In this document: positions 13,180 to 24,675 of the stretch, piece by piece | Position numbering within the stretch: position 1 is the first letter of the stretch | How the letters are laid out: the number at the start of each line of letters is the position of its first letter | Assembly: GCA_020744425.1 (NCBI GenBank) | Contig: JAGMUV010000009.1 | Coordinates: 1,984,001 to 2,048,000 of the forward strand | Direction: 5' to 3' | Source of the DNA: Dactylonectria macrodidyma | Lineage: Eukaryota > Ascomycota > Sordariomycetes > Hypocreales > Nectriaceae | DNA length: 64,000 nucleotides | Notes under the pieces: generated by a model | The model's input: only the letters and a program-made list of their open reading frames with translations | Told to the model about the DNA's origin: nothing | The model's database searches: none | Position numbers and translations under genes: made by a program

Positions 13180-14681
13180 ATGGAAGATAGCCCTTCACTG
13201 CGCCGACAGTCAAATCAGAACTCTCAAGAAACAAACCCTCGACCTCCCAGTAACATGTCTATGCTCGCTACCGCCAGTCCCTCACCACACCCGGCCTTTG
13301 GCATGCCGCGGCCGTGGGAGGTTACTCGAGGTCCTGACTATCCCCTGCGTCCTCGAACCGAAAACGACAGAGTTGCTCTGCCTTCCATTCGACAGGTACG
13401 CAACAAACAGTACCACGGGAAAGCTTCCCGCCTTCTCGCATCTTACTTTGCTAACTTAGCTTCTCCAATTAGGCGTTCCCTGAACTTCAGCTTCAACCTC
13501 AGAACCAAGAAGTGGCCGCAAAGCCAGCATTAGCAGTCACGCCTTCTCCTGCGCCACCCCTGAGCGCAACATCACCGAAATATGTTCACTCGCCTAATGA
13601 AAACAAGAGGAGGAGGTTATCCATCGAGGCTGACCAGGAGTACGAGAGAGCTCGCCAGATCCCACGCCACTACTACAGCCCCGAGCGGTCTTCATCACGA
13701 CAACTCTCGCCAACTCTACCCATGCAGCCTACGCAAGAGAACTGGGGGGCTCCCTCAAGACCGAGTCCTTACCTGACCAACGGAGCGCAACCACCCCCGG
13801 CTGCCCTAGAGTTGAAGGATCGGGTAGACCCTCGACACTCGCTTCCCAGTCTTCCTCCACCGCGAACCATGGAGCGCGAACCAGCACCTGTGAGCCGTTT
13901 GCCAGCACCTGTAGAGAGCTATCGAAGCTCGCAACCTCCTATGCCACAGCACTCGGGAGCTCCTATTGCAGAACCCGCTCCGCCGTCGTATCGCGAGCCC
14001 GGCTACGGCTATTCCTATCACCACCCAACTCGGTATCAATCGCTGTCTGCTGGATCCGTTCACGCCTTTGACCGCACACCCTTTACCTCGACAGGATACA
14101 ACACCCCCTATCAAGACTACTCGCGGTATGGAGACATGGGCCCCGCAGGAATGGGAGGAGACAACAAGCAACGGAAACGGCGAGGAAACCTGCCCAAGGA
14201 GACGACGGACAAACTCAGGGCATGGTTTGTTGCGCATCTCCAACACCCGTACCCGACAGAGGACGAGAAGCAGGAATTGATGCGGCAGACGGGCCTCCAA
14301 ATGAGTGAGTACATTTTTTCTGTCCACAACCATGTCCACCATCTGCCACACGCCTACCACGTCCAAATACACAATAAATATAAGAGCCCAGCCCAGAAAA
14401 CTGACGAGTTTCCAGATCAAATCTCCAACTGGTTCATCAACGCCCGAAGACGCCAGCTGCCCACCATGATCAACAACGCTCGCGCCGAGTCTGACGCCAT
14501 GACGGGCGCCCGCGGGGGTGACATCAAAGTCCTCGCCACCACGGAGCGTGGCGACTTCGACCACGGCAAGCGGGAGCCAGCAGCTGGGCCCCTGAGCGAC
14601 GGCGAGGGCGCCACTTACGACGAAGACCTCGAGGCCCTCCAGCAGCACAGAGGTGCCAACATGAGCAGGGGCAGCGTCTAA
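13180..14681 (+). CDS. TALE-class homeodomain transcription factor (Tos8/Cup9-like)
   Basis: A three-exon gene: 13,180-13,395, 13,473-14,304 and 14,416-14,681, joined in phase to 437 residues. The first intron (77 bp) has a GCTAAC branch site. The second (111 bp) is cut after ATGA and restores N-Q-I-S at the start of helix 3. The homeodomain spans about residues 307-365, with the TALE three-residue loop extension P331-Y332-P333 and the recognition helix WFINARRRQLP (355-365). Residues 1-306 are Pro/Ser-rich and disordered, and the C-terminus is acidic. The family binds DNA in the nucleus; fungal members regulate development, morphogenesis or uptake (yeast Cup9/Tos8). The target here is unknown. 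The second intron contains no stop and is a multiple of three, so automatic annotation may miss it. Confidence 0.93.
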
Positions 14682-15957
14682 CTTAGTGCTTGTACGAAAG
14701 GAGTGTCTAGTGCTGTGCCCTGTTTGTTCCAGGGCCGGCCTACTTGATTTGGGAATAGCGGTGTTTTAGGGCCGTTAGCTAGGACGCGGCTGGCGATGAT
14801 GGCCATCTGCGCCTAAAAGATGGGAGGGTCGTTTTTTTTTATTACTCATCTTTTTCATCTTTTCATTTTTTTTCTCTTTCGTTTCTTCTTATTCTTTGTT
14901 CCTTTCTTCACTTGTTTGAATACGTATTGTCCAAGTGGGATACTATGGCCGTCCACGAGACGAGGTTTTACAACGGGAGCAATCATGATTTTCGACACAA
15001 CCAAGCACACGCAGGGTTTACGGGGGGGCGGGGGGATGGACACAGGAGAAACGGGGAAAAAGACAAGACTAGATTCAACTAACTAGATACCGATGGCAGA
15101 TCTGCGCACGCTCAGAGCGAGACCCAGACGCCTGGCAATGAAAGCTCCGATGGGGCAATGAATGAACCAACAAAACAAGGCGGCCTTCTTGGTGATCTAG
15201 CGCCACTCCTCAAGCCTCCCCAAGTCAGAAGAGACAAGCTGCTGGGTCCAATACCACCAAGCCACGGGCATGATCCACCAGTGCCCCTGTGATGGCCTCC
15301 CACGACATTTGTCTGACTTGACTGGCTTGAGCTGGCAAACTTGGCCTGGCCCCATGGCAAGATTGGGGGGCACAGAGGGCCCAACCCAGCGGCGGGGAAA
15401 ACCGACCGGACGTCGGTAGCCGCACTGGCTAGGCCGTCTCTAGGGCGGCCGGGAGAGCTGCGCTTTGGCCTGTGGTGCTAACATGCCAAGATGTTACTAC
15501 TTTGTACGGAGTCTTGAGGTGGCCACTGGGGTTCCGTTTTGTGGCGTGGGATGCCAGAGGCGATCAGGCGTCTTCTGGCTCCAGAGCCAAGGTGGTACAC
15601 TGAAATCAAACGTAGAAACGGCCGTGGGGCGTTTCGGCTGACTCCTCTCCCGGTCCCTCGCAAGCCTCTCTGTGCTTGTCTCTTCTGGGAATACGGACAT
15701 TCCCCGGGGCTAAAGATGTGTGAGAAGGGGCCGGGCGCCACGAGGAACACAGGTTATCCATGACATCCATATGTTGAGCAGGGTTGCATACTGCTGAGAA
15801 GACATGTGTCGCTTGCTAGTAAGGAGACTGAAGACTTGCTGTGTTGCTCTGAATGCGGAGCATACGTGGAGTCAACTTTCATAACCGGACAATGTTATCG
15901 ATCAAGGGTGGGTGGCAGAGAGAGGGGGGGGAGAGGTGCTGTAGGAGAATTTTACTC

Positions 15958-15999
15958 CCGCACACACAAGCACACACACATACGCACACACACACACGA
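15958..15999. repeat. CA-rich microsatellite
   Basis: Interrupted (CA)n with AG, TA and GC interruptions, in the gene-poor spacer. Confidence 0.75.
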
Positions 16000-18900
16000 A
16001 GCGGCAACTGGATGACCCTGCTTCCAAGCCATCTAGCCCACAATTATAGCCTCCTCTCCATGCGAGAGAGAGTTTTGACGGGCAGCAGCCATCGTTACCC
16101 CGTAACATAGTACTATTGTCTGCTGTCATCCCCCGGGTCATGGGGTTGAGTCTTGCTCCCCAGAGCAGTTGACGTGATAGGGCAAGTGAGGATCTGCATC
16201 TTCTCCCTGGCCTTGTCGACCATGATCCACATGGGGAATCGACGTCAAGCATAAGTAGGGCGAAATCGCACATGTCAAGTTGACCGGTGAGGGAGCCTCC
16301 TCCGGCAGGCAAGGTTGCTGCTGACCGGTAGCTTAAGCGATGGTCATCGGCACACACTCACGCTGGAACAAGCATAAACCAGGTGGTGCCAACCTAGCAG
16401 GACGGCATCTGCAATTGGGCCTAAGACCAAGGACGACGTCCACAACCTGGGGAGTCCCTGGAGAGGCATGCGGCCGCCGAGCGTCCTCCACGGTCTGGGC
16501 CTCGACGACAGCATCTGCGGGCCGAGCGTTCGGGAAGGCGATGGTGGAGCGAAGGCCGCGGCTGTGTAATCGTCCAACACGGCCTACTGGAATCGTACCG
16601 TTCAGGATGCACCAGTGACCACATGGACCCAAAAGAGGGCGTTCGCCGCGGCGAGGTTGGTGGGCCGTATACATAGCAGTTGGTGGCGGACATTGTTGGG
16701 GGGAGTGCGCATGTTGACAGGTGGGCTCGACTGCGAGGTGTGCGTTGTTGCTGCAGGATAGTGTGGTGCCAGCGGATCAAGATGGATGGAGCTCATCATC
16801 TGCGATCCGCCACTGTCGACGGCAGGTGATCTAATCTTGCCAGGCCTCATTTTGATTTCTGGATATCTCACAGTTCTGAACAGACGGTGGCTCGATTGGG
16901 TGGCGGCGCTGCAGACCGCCTTGTCTCAAGTTGCTGCGTGTCTCAACTTCCCCCGTTTCTTCATCTCGTTGCCGTCATGATCCATCTGTCAATCTAGTGA
17001 GACCCCAGGCACGGAACATGGGCACGGCCTGTCTGAAGACACTGGGATCGTCCAAAAGGGGGGTTGACTGGCATGCAGCTTGGACCCAAACGACAACTTC
17101 GGATTGTTTTGTCCTCGTCTTCTCGGGCATCGGTATCGCGATGCGGTCCCCGGATACCACGTCGCCGCCGCAACGGAAAGGCACAGTTTGAGACAATCGC
17201 GCGGCTCCCGTACAGTCCGAACCTGTGTTGAATCCGTTGGCGTTTTGAGTATCGCAAGAATGCTCTGCCAGCGTAGCAGAGTCAAATGCCTTAACTTTTG
17301 TGTATAGAATTTTGCCCTCGTATCTGTTTCCGTGCTACTGCTGTGCGTCGTCCTCCCTTGCAGCTCTACCGTGAGGAGCTGCCGAAAGAACTCCTGCAAT
17401 ATTCATAGTTCCGGTGAGAACGGCTGTTGAACCTAGCCGTGTGAGGTAGAGCATCGAAGAAGATGTCTTTGATCGATGCTATGTTTGGAGATGCGTAATT
17501 TGACAATGGCTCGTGCGTAACTTGTTCATCCATTGCGGCTGTTGAAGCTAGACTTTTAGGTCGCTCAAAGGCCCGGGAGCCAGGATTGAGCATGATTCTG
17601 GGAAGGCGACCGTCGTTTCAGGGTAAACCAGAGGCCAGGCCTGCGAGCAACCCGTCGCCCGCGGCAATCTGCTTCCACGAACATGGTCCCTGGTCGCCAT
17701 GCTGGATCGGCATTTGCTGGGGAAACTTGCCCAAGAAGAGACTGAGAGGGTCTGAGAGGCTGAGGGAAAACAGCAGGTTTGGTCTTGTCAAGCGTGCGAC
17801 CACAGTTCCGCTCCACCGGATGCCGTCCTGCAAGCCATGACTGCGTCCAGCGTTTCAGGGCCTTGATGCTCCCGTCCGTGGCTTGCCCCAGCTAGCCTCT
17901 GCTGGAGCTCTCAATCATCAGAGCCGGGCTCTCCAAGGGTCAGCCCCGTTAGTGGCCCCAGCCAGAACATCGCTAGGGGGGGAGCTAGGCTCTCTTGTCG
18001 ATCTTAGATCGGCCGGGCCCCAAAGCCAAGCGGCGATAGCGCCATGGCCTAGCCGTCAATCGTCAGCACTGGTCGCGGACGGCTGGGTGCCGCCACAGAA
18101 AGTTGCTACGCTTGCCACACGGTGTGTGGGCATGCTGACCCTACCAGAAGCCCTGTCAAAGTTCTAGCTCGTGCTGATGCTGATGAGTTGATGCGGACCC
18201 TCGCTACTTCCTCACAACCTCCCTCGCCTTTGGTGGTGGAGTTCTCGAGTTGAAGTGGGAGTGGATCATGGATACTGCTGGGTAGTGTGGTTCCGTTTGT
18301 GTTTTATGCTGTGCATCGTTTCGAAACGATCTTGTCCACGGAACCTCCACGGATCGTGATGGATCCAGCTCCTCCTCTGCCTCATGTTGGTGGTCTGTGA
18401 AATTGTGAAGTTAGCTGCATTGGTTGGGTAGTAATGATCCGTGACTGATGAGTCTTGGCAGGATGACGGTTGGATCACTCTAAAGTTGGATCCGGTTCAG
18501 AGAGCGTTTGCTCGGCGTTTTGCAGATGATGCTGCACTTACACGCTGGGATAATCGGGGGCTTGAACTCAAAACAGGCAACGGGTTGGAGGTTTGCCGAC
18601 ACAGTTGTGATGCAGTCAGCGTATCTCGAGTCTTTGCAAAACGAAGTTCAAGGCTATGGTGAGGTGGGGTAGTAAGGTGGCTGTTGTCACCCATGGTGAG
18701 TATCGTTCGTTGCTGCGGAAGCTTGGCCAGAAAGCTCAGCTTTGGTCCATGGCCTCCTGTTGGTTCAAGACTGTGACTAATAGCAGCGTCACCACCGGGA
18801 TACGACGAGCTATCGACACAAGCTCCTTGTAGCGGTGGTGATCAGTGGCCAGATGGCCTCGCAGCTCGTCGAAGGCCTCGACGACAAACCACTTTTTGAG

Positions 18901-19120
18901 GTCCAGATGCCTCCAGCCCTGGTCGAGGGGGCTGTCAGCATCCATGTCGATGCTGCAAACCTCGAATGTTTGGCGTTCCTTCGAGTTAGGTGACAAAAGT
19001 GCGGCGGTCCCTTTGGTAGTGATCACTCCCTACCTGCCTACCTAGTAGTGGCCTTGGTGGTATCCTTCCCCTGCTGGCCCCTTTGTTTGTTGGTCACTGG
19101 GGTGGTCAAGTGGTATTCCA

Positions 19121-19193
19121 GGTGGTCCCCTTTGGTGGCCCCTTTGGTGGCCCCTTTGGTGGCCCCTTTGGTGGCCCCTTTGGTGGTCCCTCT
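19121..19193. repeat. 12-bp minisatellite GGTGGCCCCTTT
   Basis: Four perfect 12-bp copies (19,134-19,181) are flanked by a 13-bp degenerate copy (19,121-19,133) and a second degenerate copy (19,182-19,193). Because the unit is a multiple of three it reads as (PLVA)n on the plus strand and (TKGA)n on the minus strand. Neither frame looks like a gene outside the array. Confidence 0.9.
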
Positions 19194-19848
19194 GATGGTC
19201 AAGTGGGCATCCCTGGAGGCTTCCTTGGTGGACCGTCTCCTTGATGATCGGTTTTCTCGATGCCCCAACTCCTCAGTGGCGGAGACTGTGCCCTGGATGG
19301 GGCTTCATCCCCCACGCGACGCGCACCCTGTCTTGTTCTGTTCTGGTCCCTGGGCTGCCCATGGTCGGTACTCCAACCCGACGACGTTGCTTCTTCAACC
19401 AACGCAACCTTTTCCGACCCTCCCGCTGGAAGCAATCAAATATTGTCGACGGGCTCGGTTCCTCTGCGCATTTCTGCCCGCAATTGAGGCCTCGCTGAGC
19501 GATCGCTTGGCTTCACCATGCAATTGAATGACGATGCTGTCGGTCGGCAGTGGCTCACTCTTTGGTTGGCCTCGGACTTTCCGTCTTCGGCCTTCGGCCT
19601 AAAAACTCTCCGTGGTGAGAAATCCGTGGTGAGAAATCCGTAGTGCTGTGTCAGCGTGACAGGAAAACGTGACTTCGCGTGTGAATACGTATCGAAGGTG
19701 GATGCCTCAGCACAATCGGCCAATGCTTCTGATATTCGGCCTCGTCGTGAGAGTAAAAGATATCGCAGCAGCTCGCCGACGCGTTGCTCAACCTCTGCTA
19801 CATTCTCTGCCGCATTCTCTGCCGGTCGGATGAGGCCCGCTGTCCAAA

Positions 19849-22600
19849 ATGCCGCCGGACAACACCGAGTCCGACCCATCCGCGCCCGCCTGCACGGAGC
19901 CGCTGGCATGCGTTTCGTGCCGCGCCCGGAAGCTCAAGTGTGACCGCATAAAGCCGGCCTGTAGCCGCTGTATCAAAGTGTCCAATGACTGTGTGTATCC
20001 CGAGTCGAGGAGGAAACCGACCTTCAAGCGGAGGAACGTCAAGGAATTGGAGGCCCGCCTAGGTATTGCCCTATCCCCTGCGCAAAACGTGAAACCGCTG
20101 CCGAGTCGCCGAGTCAGATATGGTGCTGACTGTGTTCGTTTTCAGCCCAAGTCGAAGACTATCTCAAAGATGTCAACAAGGCTGTCGAGAGCAAGGCCAG
20201 CGATGATAGTCCGGACCAGCCGGCTCAGCCGGATATAGACTTCTCCAGACAGGATGGACTTCCCCAGACAGGCCAGGATCACGGGGAAATATCAGACCCT
20301 CGACCTCAGCCCTTCGTCATCACTGATTTCGTCCCGCCAGACGACACGGCAACGTCTTTCTTTAATGATGCTCAGTTGATGGGGCTGGGCATGTCAGAGG
20401 CACTACCTCCTCTAGACGTCATGGAGGAACTGTACGAACATGGATCTGACTTAATTTGTACTGACGCATCTCAGCTAACGTTCATAGCAACACATCATTC
20501 TTTGCAAACCAACACTTTTATATCCCTATTGTACATCCAGGGCGGTATCTACAGGCTTTCTATAGCACCCCCCTGATGAAGCCCCCAGTATGTTTGCAGT
20601 ATGCCATCTGGGCATTAGCTGCACTCGGGCATGCCAAGTATGACAAATATCATGAGCTCTTTTACCAAAGAGCACGCAACTATGCCGAGAAGGATGAAAT
20701 GAAGGTGTGTAGATGAATATACTAATGCATGAGTCGATACTGATGAACATGGACGACAGGACCAAGGCGAACACTTTATTACCGTCGCCCACGCGCAGAC
20801 CTGGGGACTCATCGGTAGTTATGAGGCCAAGAGGATGATTTTCACCCGATCAAGCATCAGTTCGGCCAAAACTGTCCGTCTCTGCCACATGATGAGCCTC
20901 GACCGCATAGATGGCGATCTCCTCGGATTCCCTCCCAGCCTGGGTCCTCCCTTGAGCTGGGCAGAACTGGAAGAGCGCAGAAGAGTGTTTTGGGGCGCAT
21001 TTTGCTTTGATTCCCATGCAAGCATCTCCACTGGCTGGCCCAGCCTAATCAATACTGAAGATGTGAGTTGGTATTGCGAGGAGGCGAGGCGTTGCTGACA
21101 TGGGAATTCTCAGATTGCAACACGACTACCCGCCCCCGAAGACGCCTTTATCGCGGACCGCAAGGTTGAATCGCCTTTCTTACATGAGGTCTTCCGGGGA
21201 GCCACCTACAGTGGCTTCGCTGGAACGGTGGTCGTCTGCCAAATCTTTAAGACCATTCTACGCCATGTTCACTATACGAAACCCACGGATGATCCTGGAG
21301 ACGTTATGCATGGAACTTTCTGGAGGCAGCACCGTGAACTGGACAATTCATTGTCCAGTCTTTTCATGTTCCTGCCCGAGAAGCTGCGGCTGCCGCAGAA
21401 TCTACGAGACCCGACGGCCATTCACACCAACCTCAACTTCCACGCCTCCATCATTTGCTTACACCATGCGGCAATCGAAAAGGTTGAAGAGTTTAACTTG
21501 CCTGATTCACTCAAACAGACCAGCTTGGTTCGTCTGAAGGCGGCTGCTGATGAAATTGCCAATATCATCAAGATCGCATCTCACGCTGCAGCTATATTTG
21601 TAAGCAGTATGAGCCCCCCGCCTTCCTAAGCATGTCTTAACATGAACATTAGAAAAGTCCACTGTGTGCACTCTCGTTGTACTGCGCAACTACGGTGTAT
21701 GTTTACCTGGCGAAGCAAGACCCAATCGCGGGTCTGACAGCCATGGACATCTCCCACCTCGAAGTAATAGTCAATGCTATGGAGGCTATTTCGCGCACGC
21801 ATAGTATCACCCGCGCTTTCTTACAACAGGCCTGCCTAGATATCGAGCGCAACGGTCTCGATTCCTGCGTACGAATACCGGTCCTAAGAAAATACCGCAA
21901 TGCGTTTGGCGAGGTCAAATCGAACATCCCGTTACTTGCCCGAACTTCGATTACGAAGCACATGGATGCGACACCACTAGTGCCCGGACGAATAGTACCA
22001 AGAAACGGCTGCTTGGGGGTGCTCGATGCAGAGCTCGATGCGCACAACGTGATTGGCAGGGACTGCTTCCATACTGTCCTCGGTGCAGTCACCCGAAACG
22101 TCACGGCTCCCCAGCAACTAGATGTGCCGACAAATAAACGAAAGCGAATGTCCCCTAGCCCGGGGCGCGAGCAGATGGGTCTGGGTCGTCCCCCATCGGC
22201 GAGTGCTCATACCTTAAAGGATGCGATGGCAATGCCTACGCGCGGCGGGTCGCGAATGTTCCCCTTATCTGCGCAGATGGCTCAAGGGAACCTACATCTG
22301 CCAGATCGAACTTCGTCATCCGCATCATCCCCCGCCAACTACGGGTCGAGCAGTAGGACAGCGACGGGAAGCAGTCACACCTCACCCGATATGGGGCTTG
22401 GGAATACGGCAGAAGATAACCGAGTCGACCTGCGAGCGTTCCAGGACCGCATCATGACACCCATCTGGCCGACGACCGATGAAAGCTTTTTTGCGCAAAT
22501 TAACGAGACAATGATCAATATCCTTCCTGCAGACGGCGGCGATGCGTGGGGTATTTTGGATACCCAGATCAATTGGGATTCTGCGAATGGCATGAGTTAG
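19849..22600 (+). CDS. Zn2Cys6 transcription factor with fungal_trans domain
   Basis: Six exons: 19,849-20,062, 20,146-20,431, 20,488-20,704, 20,760-21,062, 21,114-21,599 and 21,653-22,600. All phases agree and give 817 residues. The binuclear zinc cluster is complete: C21-x2-C24-x6-C31-x6-C38-x2-C41-x6-C48, followed by a basic linker and a short coiled-coil-like helix (KELEARL...QVEDYL). The middle region, with the motif ELEERRRVFWGAF, is the fungal_trans (PF04082-type) regulatory domain. The C-terminal 250 residues are Ser/Thr/Pro-rich with a basic KRKR patch. The protein acts as a nuclear DNA-binding regulator; I do not recognise the specific orthologue. Intron 2 (20,432-20,487) could use a second donor at 20,458, but that leaves only 30 bp, so I prefer the 56-bp version, which reads EEL-NTSFFANQ. 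Confidence 0.92.
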
Positions 22601-23321
22601 AGAATGGTTCTCATGAGGCGTTGAAGTTATGTAACGGCCGTAACTTGATGGTTTATGTTTTGGGAAACACGTTCGAGACGGGGCGAGTGAGTATGAAAGT
22701 GTACGATATATATACAATTTTCCGGTCGGAAAACACAACTCTCTTGTATTTTACGGATGATGGGAGGTTGAATACGGCGTATTTGTTCTTTTTTAGAGGT
22801 CTAATTGGGATCCCGAGTCTCGTATTTGCGAAAACGAGAGAGGGTACCGAAGAGTATCACACATAGCACATTGTACTGTACCTATGCTCTGGGCATTGCC
22901 CATATTAAGGAAGTCAACACGGGATGGATCCACGCAATCAATGACGCGCGTCTGGCGCAACATGTTTGGGTCAGACATGGACGCACCATGACGAAGCGCC
23001 TCCGAGACCCCCGCGAGACCCGGTTCTGCCGCCGCAGCAATGGCTCATGATTGCTCAATTGACAGTTTCAAGGCAAGGGCCCCAACGGTTCGAATTGAGT
23101 CTTCTCCAGAGGCCCGCTTGGTCAGGCCACCGACACAACCGTCGAAGCTCAGACCTGGCTGGACTGCCTCGATGAATTGGCAAAGGAAGAACTGGCTGCT
23201 GACCAACCAAAACTGCCATGACATCCCTCCATCATGACATGTCTATTTCCGTGCGATCCGGCTCTCTCACCCGTCGTCCCCACGCATCACAACAGCAACG
23301 GCAACGGCAACAGCCACAGTC
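22601..23321. other. Spacer between Zn2Cys6 gene and oxygenase gene
   Basis: About 720 bases with no gene seen. The first half is A/T-richer, as expected for a 3' untranslated region. The last 80 bases contain CAACGG/CAGCA-type short repeats directly before the oxygenase start codon. Confidence 0.5.
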
Positions 23322-24404
23322 ATGATCTCGTACGTCGTCGGCCTTGTCGCCATCTTCGTCGTCTTCTCCAATCCCATCAGCCAGCTGCTGTTCCCAGACC
23401 AGGCCGGCCGTCGCCAGCACGCAGCGTCGTCGCCGTCGCGGCCGAAGCTCAACGAGTCGCTGCTGGCCATTGACGGCCTAAATGCGTCGGCTCTCGAGTG
23501 CGGCCCGGATGCGTACACGGCTCGCATATTGCACCGGGAGCCGCTTGTTGTGTATTTGGAGGGTTTTGTGAGCAATGAGGAGCGACAGCATTTGCTCGAT
23601 ATTAGGTGCGTTCCATTTATGCTGCCAGAGGAAAACACCGAGATGGAATCCTGATTCCTGAGGCCGAATCTATCAACCCACCAGACAGGCAACCAACTCC
23701 TCCCTCAACTTCAACTCATCAACTACTTCCCTTGACTACCTAACTAGTCGCTTTCCTCAACTACCTAGCTACCGAACTAATTCCTTCTCTCCCTTCTTAG
23801 CAACCCCTTGTTCGAACCCTCAACTATCACTAACGACGGCGATTCGACGCATCGCAACACCCTGGTGCGCGACTCGCAAGTAGCCGTGATCCCGCGAAGC
23901 AACACCGTTCGCTGCATCGAGCGGCGCGCCCGCGCACTGCAGGGTTGGCCGTCAGACCTGTTCATTGAGCGCTTGCGCACGCAAAAATACGAGGCCGGCG
24001 GCCACTACGGCTACCACTTCGATTGGACCGCCAACGTAGGCGGATGGGGCCGAGTCACGAGCATCATGGCCTGGGTCGACGGCTCTGGGGGTCTTCGGGG
24101 CGGCGGCACGGCGTTTCCCCTGATCCGAAGGCCGCAGGGCGAGGAGGCTCGGCAGGAGTGGTGCAGGTTTATCGAGTGTGACGATGAAGAGGAGGCCGAG
24201 CAGCAGTCTGAAGAGAAACAGAACAAGCAGCTCCCCCCCAAAGCCCAGAGCGTTGTCTTCAAAGTTGTCCCCGGGAACGCCGTCTACTGGGAGAACTTTT
24301 CTCCCGACGGCAGAGGCTACGAGGAGACTTGGCATGCTGGGCTACCCGTCGACGAGGGCCTTAAGGTTGGGTTGAACATCTGGAGTTTCGGACGCATTCA
24401 ATAA
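23322..24404 (+). CDS. Prolyl 4-hydroxylase-type 2-oxoglutarate/Fe(II) oxygenase, membrane-anchored
   Basis: Two exons, 23,322-23,605 and 23,801-24,404, giving 295 residues; the 195-bp intron is long for this window. Residues 3-24 are hydrophobic and read as a signal anchor, so the catalytic part should face the secretory lumen. The P4Hc fold shows the iron ligands H167 and D169 (YHFDW) and H273 (TWHAG), with the 2-oxoglutarate-binding K283. GGHYGYHFD and NIWSFG match the prolyl 4-hydroxylase alpha family. An acidic, Glu/Gln-rich insert (about 222-238) lies between the iron-binding strands. Fungal relatives hydroxylate peptidyl proline or unknown protein substrates; the substrate is not deducible. 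An AATAAA overlaps the stop codon (24,400-24,405). Confidence 0.9.
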
Positions 24405-24445
24405 ACCAGCTACGTCAAGCCCAGGGCGTCAGGACAAGTTTTTTT

Positions 24446-24468
24446 GGGGGGTTTTTTTTAAACCCCCC
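24446..24468. repeat. Perfect hairpin, G6T3 / A3C6 with T5 loop
   Basis: GGGGGGTTT (24,446-24,454) pairs with AAACCCCCC (24,460-24,468) across a five-T loop. It lies in the 271-bp spacer between two convergent genes (oxygenase stop at 24,404; PEBP stop at 24,676), just past the plus-strand stop. A role in 3'-end formation is possible but unproven. Confidence 0.7.
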
Positions 24469-24675
24469 CCACAACTAGTAGAAGATATTCACCCACAACA
24501 TGACCAAGCCTGGAGCATAGTATGTACTTTGAAGTCATGTCGAAACACGGAAACTTGCCTATCCACTCACACGCATCTACGTGTAAAATCATACTCGGAC
24601 AACATCACCATTATGTGAGGTGTTCTCGCCCTCACTCCATCCTACTACTCCCCATTCCTTTTTCACAAATACTTG

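Larger units (their letters stand above)
14682..19848. other. Gene-poor region between two transcription factor genes
   Basis: About 5.2 kb with no supportable gene. The first few hundred bases hold T-rich tracts likely to be the 3' end of the homeobox transcript. A CA-rich microsatellite lies at about 15,960-16,000 and a 12-bp minisatellite at 19,121-19,193. Open frames are GC-driven, overlap on both strands and have no recognisable domain. The distal part presumably includes the promoter of the Zn2Cys6 gene. Confidence 0.55.

Noticed and set aside
13806..14648. 280-codon minus-strand frame antisense to the homeobox gene
   Set aside because: Shadow of a real coding region; no motif of its own.
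19048..19527. 159-codon frame with PLVA repeats
   Set aside because: The repeat is the 12-bp minisatellite; the minus strand is open too (TKGA repeats); flanks show no protein character.
23085..23110. GGTTCGAATT resembling a tRNA B box
   Set aside because: No matching A box or cloverleaf arms at the right distance.
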